From contig CALJMO010000016.1 of assembly GCA_937982065.1 (NCBI GenBank), forward strand, positions 1 through 64,000: 64,000 bases of DNA, read 5' to 3'. A program made the position numbers and the translations under genes. The notes under the pieces were generated by a model. The model did no database searches. It was not told the origin of the DNA and was given only the letters and a program-made list of their open reading frames with translations. Shown one piece after another: positions 53,337 to 62,077 of the stretch; positions within the stretch are counted from its first letter, which is position 1, and every line of letters begins with the position of its first letter. Source of the DNA: an uncultured Collinsella sp. Its GTDB lineage: Bacteria; Actinomycetota; Coriobacteriia; Coriobacteriales; Coriobacteriaceae.

Positions 53337-54500
53337 CTACAGGGTTTCGATAAAGGCAGCGATGCGCGTCTCGATCTGGCCCATGTCACCGTTGCTGTAG
53401 TCGGTCTCGATCTTCATATACGGAATACCCGCACCCTCGACGGCCTCCTGCATGCGCGCGCTCTCCACGTTAAAGGTGTGGCAAGCCTGTAGCACGCTCT
53501 CTACCACGCCATCGACATGATACTTCTCGCACATAGCCAGCGTGTTTTCCATACGACCGTCGTTGGGCGTCATGACCGAGCAGTTGATATCCAGATAGCG
53601 GTCGGCGATGGCGCGCAGGATGTCGGGAGCCTCCGGATCGATCATCATGGCCGCCGTACGCTCGCCCGAGCAGTCGTCCATGCACACGACCACGCCGCCG
53701 TTGGACTCGATGGTGCGACCCATCTTGTTGATCACGCCGCCCACCGGGCAACCGGTGATCAGAATGCGCTTGGCATCCGCCGCAACCGGGCGCTCGCCCG
53801 CGTCGTAGGCCTCGCGCAGCTTGACGACCTTTTGCTCCAGCTGCTGCGTATAAGCCTCGATATCAAAGCTGAACGTACCGGCAAACATGGTGCTCATCAG
53901 ATCGACGCCGCTCATGGCCGCCGGCTGGTTGGCCTGCAGCGCAAACATCTCGAGCTGGGCCGCACGCAAACGGTTGCGACGGCGTACGGCGGCGCGCAGA
54001 TCGTCATCGGTAATCGTGATGCCGTAGAAGCCCTCGAGCTCCTCCTTGAGCAGACGGCACTCCTCGTACCAGCCCTCGCGCTCGTAGGCGCGATCGCGAC
54101 CCTGCGGAAGATGCAGAATATACGTGCGCTTGAGCTCGTTGAGCAGTTCGTACATCTTCTTCTTGCCGTCGCAGGTGGTCTCACCGATGATCATGTCGCT
54201 AAAGTACGTAAACGGGCACTTTTGCGAGTAGGCAAAACCGTAGGTCGACTTGATGAGCGGGCAGAGGTTTGCCGGCAGCACCTTCTCGGCCTCGGGAATC
54301 ACCTCGTCGGATGTGCCGCACAAGGCCACACTTGCAGCGCCCGCGGCATCGATAATCTCGAGCGGCGTATAGCTGCACAAAAAGCCGACCAGGCGATTAC
54401 CCGCCTGCTTGTAATCCTTGACGCGAATAAACGCCGCCTTGCGTTGCTCGTTGAACTCCTCAAACGTGGACGGCAACGGCTGTTCAATATTTTCCGGCAT
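53337..54500 (-). CDS. 2-hydroxyacyl-CoA dehydratase / double-cubane cluster protein family (387 aa)
   Basis: 387 residues of the HgdB/HgdC-dependent family. Candidate cluster cysteines are C42 (FLCSYTPLE), C61, C80 (NLCPLIKS), C95 and C110 (TTCDGKKK), plus later ones in TGCPVGG and INCSVMTPND. The TTCDGKKK and NLCPLIKS motifs are shared with the second copy at 54649. AGGAG precedes the ATG at 54500; the longer frame crosses an inverted repeat and is rejected. It could be one half of a dehydratase heterodimer or an independent double-cubane cluster reductase (YjiM type). No CoA-transferase or acyl-CoA dehydrogenase is nearby to support amino-acid fermentation. Confidence 0.85.
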   Translation of the reverse strand: MPENIEQPLPSTFEEFNEQRKAAFIRVKDYKQAGNRLVGFLCSYTPLEIIDAAGAASVALCGTSDEVIPEAEKVLPANLCPLIKSTYGFAYSQKCPFTYFSDMIIGETTCDGKKKMYELLNELKRTYILHLPQGRDRAYEREGWYEECRLLKEELEGFYGITITDDDLRAAVRRRNRLRAAQLEMFALQANQPAAMSGVDLMSTMFAGTFSFDIEAYTQQLEQKVVKLREAYDAGERPVAADAKRILITGCPVGGVINKMGRTIESNGGVVVCMDDCSGERTAAMMIDPEAPDILRAIADRYLDINCSVMTPNDGRMENTLAMCEKYHVDGVVESVLQACHTFNVESARMQEAVEGAGIPYMKIETDYSNGDMGQIETRIAAFIETL

Positions 54501-54540
54501 ATAACTCCTAAACCTTTTAACCAACCAAGGAAACGGCTCT

Positions 54541-54626
54541 CCCAGGTGCCCGAGGTTGCCGTAAAAGGATCGCCGCGTACTTTGGTACGCAAGCGACGGT
54601 TTGAACGGCAAGATCGGGTGCCTGGG
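54541..54626. repeat. Inverted-repeat element between the two dehydratase-like genes
   Basis: 22-base imperfect arms (54541-54562 and 54605-54626, CCCAGGTGCCCGA/TCGGGTGCCTGGG) enclose a hairpin GCGTAC-TTTG-GTACGC. It has the same arms-around-a-core architecture as families 2 and 3 but a different core. Confidence 0.7.
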
Positions 54627-54648
54627 GAAGCCGCCGGGACGAATAGTC

Positions 54649-55932
54649 CTAAATGGTTTCCAAGAAAGCCTCGATCCTGGTTTGCAGTTGGCCAGCATCC
54701 TCGCCGGCGTAGTCGGTCGTGATGTGCATAAACGGAATGCCGGCTTCCTCGGCGGCCTTCTCCACGGCAAAGGACTCCATCTCGTAAAGCGTGCAGAACT
54801 GCAGCGCCACGTCCACGATGCCGTCGGCATGAAGGTCGCGTGCCATCTGAACGATGTCCTTCATACGCTGGTCGTTGGGCGTAAAGACGGCGCAGCTGAT
54901 CTTAAAGTAGCGCTCGGCGATGGCGTCGAGCATCTCGTCGACCGTCTCGCCGGACTCGTCGACCAGGTCCTTGTAGTAGCGCGAGCCCGTGCAGGACTCC
55001 TCGCCCACCACGACGCCGCCGGCCTTCTCGATAAGGTTGAACAGTTTCCAGTTGGGGACGGCCATGGGCGTACCGGTGTACAGGATGCGCTTGGTGCCCT
55101 TGGGTGCCACACCCTCGCCGGCCTCGACACGCTGCTCGCGCTCAGCCGCCATATCGTTGATGGCTCCGGTCAGACGCGGCGTGTCGTCCATAAAGGCGGC
55201 CTGAACGGTCAGCAGGCTGTCGAGACCGCTGATGGGCGCCGGGTCGGCAGCGCGGGTCGCAGCCAGACGCTGCAGGGCGCGACGCTTCTCATTGACGCTG
55301 TGGATGGCGGTCTTCAGACGCTCAGGCGTAATCGTGACGCCGCACTCCTCCTCGATCTTGGCGGCGAGCTTCTTGACCTCGGCCTTCCAGGTCACGAGCG
55401 TCGACTCGTCGTGCACGTTGGGAATATCCATGACGTACATGTTCTTTTGCGTGGCAAAGAACTCGTAGGCCTTCTTCTTGCCATCGCAGGTGTTCTCGCC
55501 CACCACCAGGTCGCTCGACTCGATGTAAGGGCAGACCTCACCCAGCTTAAAGCCGGCAAAGCTCTTGATGAGCGGACAGGTGTTGCGCGGCAAGTGCTCC
55601 TCGACCTTGTCGGTTGCCCAGTCGGCACCCGAGCACAGACCCACAGGGATACCGTCGCAGGCGAGCACGATCTCCTCGGGCACGTAGACGCAGAAGCTGC
55701 CAACAATCTTGGTGGCCTCGCCGGCCTCCTTCTTGTCGAGCATCTCCTTAATACGGCCGCTGTGGATGTTGGTGGCGACAAAATCCAGGTAGGACGTGGA
55801 CTTGGGGCGATTGTTCTGCGTCAGGAACATATCGCCGTACATCTGGCCCACGGCGCCCAGCAGCATGTCGTGGTCGGCAAGATTCATGCCGAGGCTCTCC
55901 CACATCGGATGGAAATCGAATTCTTCAGCCAT
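54649..55932 (-). CDS. 2-hydroxyacyl-CoA dehydratase / double-cubane cluster protein family (427 aa)
   Basis: 427 residues, paralogous to the gene at 53337. Shared motifs include SFCVYVPEEI, GLCSGADW, NTCPLIKS, VCPYIESSD and NTCDGKKK. A ~70-residue N-terminal extension is absent from the paralogue. It starts with GAGGGGAA eight bases upstream. As the first gene of the leftward run that ends with the selenium genes, it may share a transcript with them. Function is inferred from the activator gene: ATP-driven reduction at a [4Fe-4S] or double-cubane centre. The substrate is unknown. Confidence 0.85.
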   Translation of the reverse strand: MAEEFDFHPMWESLGMNLADHDMLLGAVGQMYGDMFLTQNNRPKSTSYLDFVATNIHSGRIKEMLDKKEAGEATKIVGSFCVYVPEEIVLACDGIPVGLCSGADWATDKVEEHLPRNTCPLIKSFAGFKLGEVCPYIESSDLVVGENTCDGKKKAYEFFATQKNMYVMDIPNVHDESTLVTWKAEVKKLAAKIEEECGVTITPERLKTAIHSVNEKRRALQRLAATRAADPAPISGLDSLLTVQAAFMDDTPRLTGAINDMAAEREQRVEAGEGVAPKGTKRILYTGTPMAVPNWKLFNLIEKAGGVVVGEESCTGSRYYKDLVDESGETVDEMLDAIAERYFKISCAVFTPNDQRMKDIVQMARDLHADGIVDVALQFCTLYEMESFAVEKAAEEAGIPFMHITTDYAGEDAGQLQTRIEAFLETI

Positions 55933-56361
55933 GACGGTTCCCCTCTCGAACCAAATACGGATAGCTACGGTATTGCTGCACGGTGGGTGGCGAAAACCCA
56001 GCCGTGCTCAAACCCGGAATTTTGGGGAACCTGCTTTGCAGCTGATTATTTAGTTGTGCGTCGTCTCTCCCGAAGCCGTGAACATACCTGCTCATATGCG
56101 GCTCCGAGCCATATACAGGGCGCGCACGGCAACGCGACACGAATATGTCTTATGCGGCATCGGCGCGCCCTCCTTTTCTCGTCGAAGGTAACTATATCAA
56201 CGGTTGTCGTCCAGACGAACACCGCCGACATTCGTACGACAGCGTCGTGTACCGTCGTTTAATAAATAATTATCTTGATTGATAAGAGTTTGTCATCCCA
56301 CATTCGGCGAGCGGCAAGACGAAGCCGCCAAGGCTTATATCCCCGACGGCATTACCCGGCG
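55933..56361. other. Leader region of the dehydratase/selenium run
   Basis: No conventional gene lies in these 429 bases. On the minus strand the region holds a possible 22-codon leader frame with a strong ribosome site (56092-56160). It also has AT-rich sequence around 56255-56300 where a promoter could sit. I see no terminator for modC and no recognisable riboswitch. Confidence 0.5.
56092..56160 (-). CDS. Possible 22-residue leader peptide
   Basis: ATG preceded by AAAGGAGGG (spacing seven) opens a frame MPHKTYSCRVAVRALYMARS followed by two residues and UGA, ~160 bases upstream of the 427-residue dehydratase-like gene. The strong ribosome site is the only reason to list it. It may be a regulatory leader peptide or chance. 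Its stop is UGA, so Sec read-through would add 14 residues to a UAA. Confidence 0.3.
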   Translation of the reverse strand: MPHKTYSCRVAVRALYMARSRI

Positions 56362-57432
56362 CTATCGACAAACCAAATGGATCTTACTCGCATCAAAGTG
56401 CATGCGCAGCGTCTCGCCTGCTTGCGGCAGCTCGTCGACAGCTACGCCCACCTTGTTGACCTTCCACTGCAGACGCGTGGGCGCATCGACGCGCGGCACG
56501 TCCAGCAGCACCAGCCGCTCAAAGCGCGAATCGCTCACACGGGCCACGTGCAAATCGTAGCTGTTACGACCCCGCTCAACGCGATTGTCAACATGGAAGT
56601 AGCTTGCGCGAACGCCCAGGTACGCCACATTATCGGGAACCTCGCGACCCACGTTAAAGGTCATGCCCCAGTCGAGGGCCTCAACTTCTTCGTCGCCAAT
56701 CTTGCGCGCCCGGCTTGTGTTCTTGCACCCCGTCAGGCGCAGCGCCGCCAGCGTTTGCGGACGACGGACCACTTCCTCGACGGAGCCGATCTCCTCCACA
56801 TGCCCGTCGTGCATCACGCAGATGCGCTGGCACAGGCGGCACGCTTCGTCGATGTCGTGGCTCACGTAGAGCACGGTGCGGTTGCATACATCGAACAGGT
56901 CGAGCATGTTCTGTTCGAGCGCGCTCTTAAGATACGCATCGAGCGCGCTCATGGGCTCGTCGAACATAAAGATGCCCGGATGCGCCGCCACCATGCGGGC
57001 AAGCGCCACGCGTTGCTGCTGACCGCCCGAGAGTCGCGCGGGATAGCGGTCGGCAAAGTCGGCCAGTCCAAAGATACCCAGGTAGCGCTCGGCAAGCTGC
57101 TTGCGCGCCGCGGCGTCGCCCGCATCCTTTACACCGGCGCATACGTTATCGGCTACCGTCATGTTGGGAAACAGCTGATAGTTTTGGAACAACAGGGCGC
57201 ATTTTCGCTCCTGGGGTGACAGGTTGATGCCCGCCTCCGAGTCAAAAAAGGTCACGCCGTTGACGACAATCTTGCCCTCGTCGGGCGTCTCCACACCGGC
57301 AATGCAGCGCAGCGTGCAGCTCTTGCCGCAACCGGAGGCACCAAGTAGCGCCACACGCTCCTCGCCGGTCTCAAGCTGCATGTCGAGCATAAACCCGGGA
57401 TAGCGCTTTTTAATATCCACAACAAGCGACAT
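56362..57432 (-). CDS. modC: Molybdate ABC transporter ATPase
   Basis: 356 residues. It has Walker A GASGCGKS (about residues 31-38), signature LSGGQQQR, Walker B IFMFDEP and switch SHDIDEA. The C-terminal ~120 residues form a regulatory domain of the molybdate/TOBE type. It powers uptake through the ModB permease encoded just upstream (three-base gap). Assignment to molybdate over sulphate rests on the modA-modB context and on the molybdopterin genes beyond. Confidence 0.9.
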   Translation of the reverse strand: MSLVVDIKKRYPGFMLDMQLETGEERVALLGASGCGKSCTLRCIAGVETPDEGKIVVNGVTFFDSEAGINLSPQERKCALLFQNYQLFPNMTVADNVCAGVKDAGDAAARKQLAERYLGIFGLADFADRYPARLSGGQQQRVALARMVAAHPGIFMFDEPMSALDAYLKSALEQNMLDLFDVCNRTVLYVSHDIDEACRLCQRICVMHDGHVEEIGSVEEVVRRPQTLAALRLTGCKNTSRARKIGDEEVEALDWGMTFNVGREVPDNVAYLGVRASYFHVDNRVERGRNSYDLHVARVSDSRFERLVLLDVPRVDAPTRLQWKVNKVGVAVDELPQAGETLRMHFDASKIHLVCR

Positions 57433-57435
57433 GAC

Positions 57436-58917
57436 CTATCGACCTCCCTTCGTGACCGCGTCATCGCGCATAAGCTCAGCCAGCGCATCGCGATCGATAC
57501 GCAGGGCGTCGCCGCCCGCCGGGTCGAGCGAATCGCCCTGTCCGGCGAGCTCCTTAGCCTGCTTCCGCTCCGCACGGGAAAGGCCCCGCTCGCGATACTT
57601 TTGCGAATGAGCGGTGTACATGTTGATGAACAGGATGACCAAAAAGCTAAAGACAATCACGACGACAACCCAGAAGAGCGCCACCGATGTATTGCCGCCC
57701 ATCCACTCAAAGTAGATGGCGATGGGGATGGTCTGCGTAATGCCGGCGTAGTTGCCCGCAAAGAACAGCGTGCAGCCAAACTCTCCCATGGCACGCGCGA
57801 AGGCGAGGACCGTACCAGCAGCAATAGAAGGCCACCCGAGCGGCATCATAAGCTTGGTAAAGATGCGACGCTCGGACCATCCCAGGGTTCGCGCCGCATC
57901 GAGCATCTGCGTGTCGAGGCTCTCAAAAGCACCGAGCGCCGTGCGGTAGACCAGGGGAAACGACACCACCACGGCAGAGATCACCGCCGCCGGCCACGTA
58001 AAGACAATTGAGACGCCGTGCGCGATAAGCCACTGGCCGACCCCGGTCGAACATCCAAACAGCATGAGGAGCAGAAAGCCGCACACCGTAGGCGGCAGCA
58101 CCATGGGGATGGTAAAGACCGAGTCGAGCAGGCCCTTCACGCGACTCGTGGTTCCCATGGTCTTCCATGCGGCAAACAGGCCCAGCGCAAAGGCAATTAC
58201 GAGGGCAAGTCCGCTCGTTTTTATGGACACCCAAAACGGACGATAGTCGATACCGCCAAAGAAGGCTGCGGCGCGCTCTGCCAGTGACGGCGGCTCCGTC
58301 GTCGAGACGCTCGCATACGGCACCAGGGCGGCGTTATCGCTCCACAGGGCGCCGTCACCCAAGTTTAGCTCGGTGTTTGCGGCGGTGGCGGCATTTACCA
58401 CCGTGTAGTAATCGCCGTCACCGCCCTTCACCTTAAACTGATAGCAGTAATCGCCCTGCACCAACTCATTGTCCGAGGTAAACACCCACTCGAGCTTTGA
58501 ATCCTCCAGCAGCGCTCCGCCCATGGAGTGAGACTTATCGAGCCCCGTGAGCATCTTCTTAAGCGCCTTTTGGTCGGAAGTGGCTGCGATATCAAAGCCC
58601 GCCCCCCTAGCGGCGTGCGCATCAACCCACACCACGACGCTCATAGGCGTGGTCACCGTTACGAGCGACGTCTTTTTGTAGATGGGAAAACGATAGCCCT
58701 CGGGCTGACCTACAAACGAGCGCGCCGTTCCCTTGGCATTTCGCTCAAACGCATTGAGGCCAAAATCGACGCCATCGATAAGCGCGGAGTCCTCGGTCGC
58801 CTGGTGCCCATCGGCAGTGGTAAAGAGCGCCTCGGCACGGGCAACCCCAGGCAGCGAGGTAAACGCAAAGGCAAGTGCTGCCAACACGGCGAACAGGCGA
58901 ATCGTTTTCCTTGACAC
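57436..58917 (-). CDS. modB: Molybdate ABC permease fused to an extracytoplasmic N-terminal domain
   Basis: 493 residues, about twice the normal ModB length (~225). It begins with a signal peptide (RLFAVLAALAFAFTSLPG, then ARA-EA). About 185 extracytoplasmic residues of no recognised family follow, containing repeated TVTTPMSVVVWVDAHA/YTVVNAATAANTEL-like beta segments. The C-terminal ~270 residues are a typical permease with the EAA-loop motif ALGAFESLDTQMLDAARTLGWSERRIF and RAMGEFG. GAGGAG lies seven bases before the GTG at 58917; an upstream ATG would contain the ribosome site. The extra domain might help capture substrate from ModA or sense the surface. Confidence 0.88.
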   Translation of the reverse strand: MSRKTIRLFAVLAALAFAFTSLPGVARAEALFTTADGHQATEDSALIDGVDFGLNAFERNAKGTARSFVGQPEGYRFPIYKKTSLVTVTTPMSVVVWVDAHAARGAGFDIAATSDQKALKKMLTGLDKSHSMGGALLEDSKLEWVFTSDNELVQGDYCYQFKVKGGDGDYYTVVNAATAANTELNLGDGALWSDNAALVPYASVSTTEPPSLAERAAAFFGGIDYRPFWVSIKTSGLALVIAFALGLFAAWKTMGTTSRVKGLLDSVFTIPMVLPPTVCGFLLLMLFGCSTGVGQWLIAHGVSIVFTWPAAVISAVVVSFPLVYRTALGAFESLDTQMLDAARTLGWSERRIFTKLMMPLGWPSIAAGTVLAFARAMGEFGCTLFFAGNYAGITQTIPIAIYFEWMGGNTSVALFWVVVVIVFSFLVILFINMYTAHSQKYRERGLSRAERKQAKELAGQGDSLDPAGGDALRIDRDALAELMRDDAVTKGGR

Positions 58918-58968
58918 GGGCGACTCCTCAAACATACGGCAACGGCGCGCGGGCGCGCCGATTCAATC

Positions 58969-59002
58969 AAAAAAGGGCGGACGATCGCAAGAACGCCCGC
59001 CC
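58969..59002 (-). terminator. Hairpin with U-run between modA and modB
   Basis: GGGCGG/CCGCCC with inner pairs is followed by TTTTTT on the minus strand. It lies between modA and modB and so may lower expression of the permease and ATPase relative to the binding protein. Confidence 0.75.
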
Positions 59003-59034
59003 TCAAGCATATCGTTATGTAGCTCAGCTATGCA

Positions 59035-59907
59035 CTACTCGGAAAGCTCAAAGCCGTACTTGGCCCAAATCTTCTGAGCCTTCTTGTTGGTCAGGCAGAA
59101 GTCGATGAACGCCTTGGCCTCGTCGGCGTGCTCGGAGCTATCGGCCACGGCACCCGGGTACACGATGGGTTTGTGCGAGTCCTCGGGGCACACGAAGGCC
59201 TCCTCGATGCCGTCGTAGCGGAAGATGTCGGAGCTGTAGACAAAACCGGCCACGCAGTCGCCCGTGGAGACGTAGGCGGCGGCGGTACCGACCTTGTCGG
59301 CCAGCGCGACCTTGTCGGCGATCTCGGGAGCATACTCGCCGTCGTCGCCCTCGGTGCCGGTGTAGAGGCCCACAGATGCCAGCGCCTGGTTGGCGTACTT
59401 GCCGGCCGGAACGGTCTTGGCATCGCCGATGGCGATCTTGCCGTCCAGGTTCGCGACGTCGGCGATGGCCTCGACCTTGGTGTCGGAGCCCTCGGCGCGA
59501 ATGATCACGAGGTCGTTGACGAACATATCCTCGCGGGTATCGGTATCGACGAGCTCAGCGGTCTCGGCATCATCCATGGTGCCCTTGGAAGCGGTGATGA
59601 GCACGTCGACCGTGGCGCCGGCCTTCATCTGCTCGACGAGGTCGCCAGAAGCCTTAAACTGCGTGTCGGCAAAGGTAGTGCCGGTCTGCTCGGTGTAAAG
59701 CTCCTGAACCTCGGGCAGAGCCTTCTCGAGCGAGTTGGCGGCAAAGACCTGCAGCTCGACAGCTTTCTTGGAGGATGCCTTAGCAGAACCGGCATCGGAT
59801 CCGGCCGGCTCGGACGTCTTGCTGCCCGAACAGCCGGCAAGACCAAGGCCGGCAGCGGCGACAGCAGAAAGCGAGACGAATCCGCGGCGAGAAACCATAT
59901 CGAACAT
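59035..59907 (-). CDS. modA: Molybdate-binding lipoprotein
   Basis: 290 residues. The N-terminus has a twin-arginine-like motif (SRRGFVSLSAVAAAGLGLAGC) and a lipobox (LAGC), so it is a membrane-anchored lipoprotein possibly exported by Tat. The body is a periplasmic-binding-protein fold with ModA features: FAANSLEKALPEV near the start, ITASKGTMDDA, and GFVYSSDIF. It binds molybdate or tungstate and delivers it to ModB. The ATG at 59907 has GAAAGGG upstream. Confidence 0.93.
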   Translation of the reverse strand: MFDMVSRRGFVSLSAVAAAGLGLAGCSGSKTSEPAGSDAGSAKASSKKAVELQVFAANSLEKALPEVQELYTEQTGTTFADTQFKASGDLVEQMKAGATVDVLITASKGTMDDAETAELVDTDTREDMFVNDLVIIRAEGSDTKVEAIADVANLDGKIAIGDAKTVPAGKYANQALASVGLYTGTEGDDGEYAPEIADKVALADKVGTAAAYVSTGDCVAGFVYSSDIFRYDGIEEAFVCPEDSHKPIVYPGAVADSSEHADEAKAFIDFCLTNKKAQKIWAKYGFELSE

Positions 59908-60063
59908 ATTCAACCCTTTCGGACGTTTTGCCCGGGTACCCCACCGCGGGCTTTATTCTGTTACTAGATTATACTTCCGCGCGAATAATGTTTGTGATAA
60001 TGATTTCTCGTCTAATAAATTTCTTTTACCGATAGCCCCGAGACGGCCGCACTGTCGCTGCAT

Positions 60064-60100
60064 AAAAAAAAGGCGGAGCAGCCCGTAAGGTCGCTCCGCC
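60064..60100 (-). terminator. Terminator of the moeA-mogA unit
   Basis: GGCGGAGC/GCTCCGCC with a 13-base loop is followed by eight U on the minus strand, 13 bases after the mogA-type stop codon. Confidence 0.88.
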
Positions 60101-60113
60101 GCAGGTAGTGCGC

Positions 60114-60593
60114 TTATTTGGCGTGCCCACCGCCCGCCGTCATTTGGGCCGCATGCTCCAACTGGTCGCTCACGGCCTCCCAGCTTTCGCGGGCCGCTTT
60201 CGTAGATCCCGGAAAGTTGATGACAAGCGTATACCCACGCTGCATGCACACGGCGCGCGAGAGCATAGCGCGGCGCGTCTTGGTCATGGAGTACGCACGG
60301 ATTGCCTCTGCGATACCCGGCACATCGCGGTCGCAGACGGCACGCGTCGCCTCGGGCGTCACATCACGCATCGAAAGCCCCGTGCCGCCGCAGGTGAGCA
60401 CGACATTGGCGTGGCACTCATCGGCGGCTTCCACAATGGCATCACCGATCTCGCTGGCGTCGTCGCGCACGACCACATGTGAGGCGACCGTCCAGCCCTG
60501 CGCCACGATGAGTTCCTCGAGTGCGGCTCCAGCCTCGTCCTGGGCAAGATCGCGCGTATCCGAGCACGTCACAATCGAAATCTTCAACTCCAT
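60114..60593 (-). CDS. mogA: MogA/MoaB-type molybdopterin adenylyltransferase
   Basis: 159 residues. The family motifs are LTCGGTGLSMRDVTPEAT (adenylate site) and ALEELIVAQGW. It adenylates molybdopterin before molybdenum insertion by MoeA. GGAGGAA precedes the ATG at 60593; the longer frame is rejected. moeA lies immediately upstream (10-base gap), so the two are co-transcribed and act consecutively. Confidence 0.92.
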   Translation of the reverse strand: MELKISIVTCSDTRDLAQDEAGAALEELIVAQGWTVASHVVVRDDASEIGDAIVEAADECHANVVLTCGGTGLSMRDVTPEATRAVCDRDVPGIAEAIRAYSMTKTRRAMLSRAVCMQRGYTLVINFPGSTKAARESWEAVSDQLEHAAQMTAGGGHAK

Positions 60594-60603
60594 AGCATTC
60601 CTC

Positions 60604-61866
60604 CTATAGCACCGTGCCCTCAGGCAGGTCGACACGCACGACATCCACGACGTCGCCCGCCTTGAGCTCGCACGGTCCTTCGTCAATACGCAGCAGGCAG
60701 TTGGCCCGCTGCATCGTACCGAGCAACGCCGAATTCTGCGTCTTGGCCTCGGTCACCAACAACTCACCGGTCTCGGGATCGCGCAAAACCGTGGCGCGAT
60801 CGAAGAAACGTCGGTCCTGGCGCTTTTTCACACCGTGCGTGAGCGTCGCCTGCTGCACGGGACGCGCACCCTCGGCAAAGCCGCGCATCTTGTGGATCGC
60901 CGGGCGGGCGAGCATCTCAAAGCCTACATACGCCGCGGCCGGATTACCTGAAAGCCCCAGGTAGGGCTTACCCCCGAGCAAGCCAAACGTGATGGCCTTG
61001 CCCGGACGCATCGAGATGCGGTCAAACAGCACCTCGCCCTCGCGCTTAACCAACGCCGTCACGTAATCGTAGTCGCCCGCTGAGGCGCCACCGCTCGTAA
61101 TGACAAAATCGCACTCCTGCACGGCACGATGCACCAACTCGGCAATCGCCTCCTCATCATCGGGTGCAATGCCGTAGAACACGGGCTCGGCGCCGGCATC
61201 GAGTGCCTCGGCCATCAGCGCCGAGGAGTTGGAGTCGCGAATCTGACCGCGCGCCGGCACGTTACTCGGTGCGACCAGTTCCGTGCCCAGCGAGATGATG
61301 CCCACACGTGGGGCAGCGTGCACCTTCACGCTCGCGTATCCGGCGCTTGCCAGCAAACCCGCGCCCGCCGGAGCCACAATCTCTCCAGCACGCATCACGG
61401 CATCGCCAGCATGCGCTTCCTCAGCTGCCGAGCGAACATTCTCCCCCACCTTTGCCGGCGCCGAGAACCTCACACGCGAGCCCTCGTTGCCGTCACCGTC
61501 GAGCACATCGACGATCTCATACTTCACCACGGCATCGGCACCTTCGGGTACCGGAGCGCCCGTCATGATGCGGACCGTCTCGCCCGCGCCGATTGTGCCC
61601 TCAAACACATGGCCCGCGGCCTCGTGTCCGATAACGTCGAGCGTCACCGGCGCCTCGCCAGACGCCTGCGCCAAGTCCGCCGAGCGCACGGCATATCCGT
61701 CCATAGCGCTGTTGGCAAACGGCGAGATGTCGATATCGGCCACCGCGTCCTCGGCCAAGGGAAGACCGGCGGCCTGCCACACGGGAATCTCGACGAGATC
61801 GGTCGGAGCAACGTGCGACAGGACAATCGACTGTGCGTCATCCAGCGGAATGAGTTTCTCTGCCAT
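60604..61866 (-). CDS. moeA: Molybdopterin molybdenumtransferase
   Basis: 420 residues of the MoeA family. N-terminal DISPFANSAMDGYAVRSADL is the signature. MTGAPVPEGADAVVKYE and the GGASAGDYDYV and LSGNPAAAYVGFE motifs lie in the later domains. It inserts molybdenum into adenylylated molybdopterin in the cytoplasm. The ATG at 61866 with GAGGTGCAT upstream is chosen over one two codons earlier. It is the first gene of the moeA-mogA unit. Confidence 0.95.
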   Translation of the reverse strand: MAEKLIPLDDAQSIVLSHVAPTDLVEIPVWQAAGLPLAEDAVADIDISPFANSAMDGYAVRSADLAQASGEAPVTLDVIGHEAAGHVFEGTIGAGETVRIMTGAPVPEGADAVVKYEIVDVLDGDGNEGSRVRFSAPAKVGENVRSAAEEAHAGDAVMRAGEIVAPAGAGLLASAGYASVKVHAAPRVGIISLGTELVAPSNVPARGQIRDSNSSALMAEALDAGAEPVFYGIAPDDEEAIAELVHRAVQECDFVITSGGASAGDYDYVTALVKREGEVLFDRISMRPGKAITFGLLGGKPYLGLSGNPAAAYVGFEMLARPAIHKMRGFAEGARPVQQATLTHGVKKRQDRRFFDRATVLRDPETGELLVTEAKTQNSALLGTMQRANCLLRIDEGPCELKAGDVVDVVRVDLPEGTVL

Positions 61867-62042
61867 ATGCACCTCTTAATGCCACGGCGCACAACAGGGG
61901 CGCCGATTCTTTATGCTTGTCTCAGTATAATCCCCCGACGCACGACCGCGACTCGGCCTGTACCCGCAAATACACCTGTCGGCCGCAAGCCGCGAAACAG
62001 AACCGAAAAGCAACCTGCCGGTTTGTCACGTTTGGCACGTTC

Positions 62043-62048
62043 TATAAT
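62043..62048 (+). promoter_or_regulatory. Likely -10 box of the ClC channel gene
   Basis: A perfect TATAAT lies 29 bases upstream of the start codon, with TTGTCA 14 bases before it (short spacing). It may be an extended -10 rather than a full -35/-10 promoter. Confidence 0.5.
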
Positions 62049-62077
62049 GCTCGTGTTGCAACCTAAAAGAGGAACGT

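Noticed and set aside
59908..60063. Molybdenum-cofactor riboswitch ahead of modA
   Set aside because: Only a short GCCCG...CGGGC hairpin and the mogA terminator are visible; no Moco-motif architecture was recognised.
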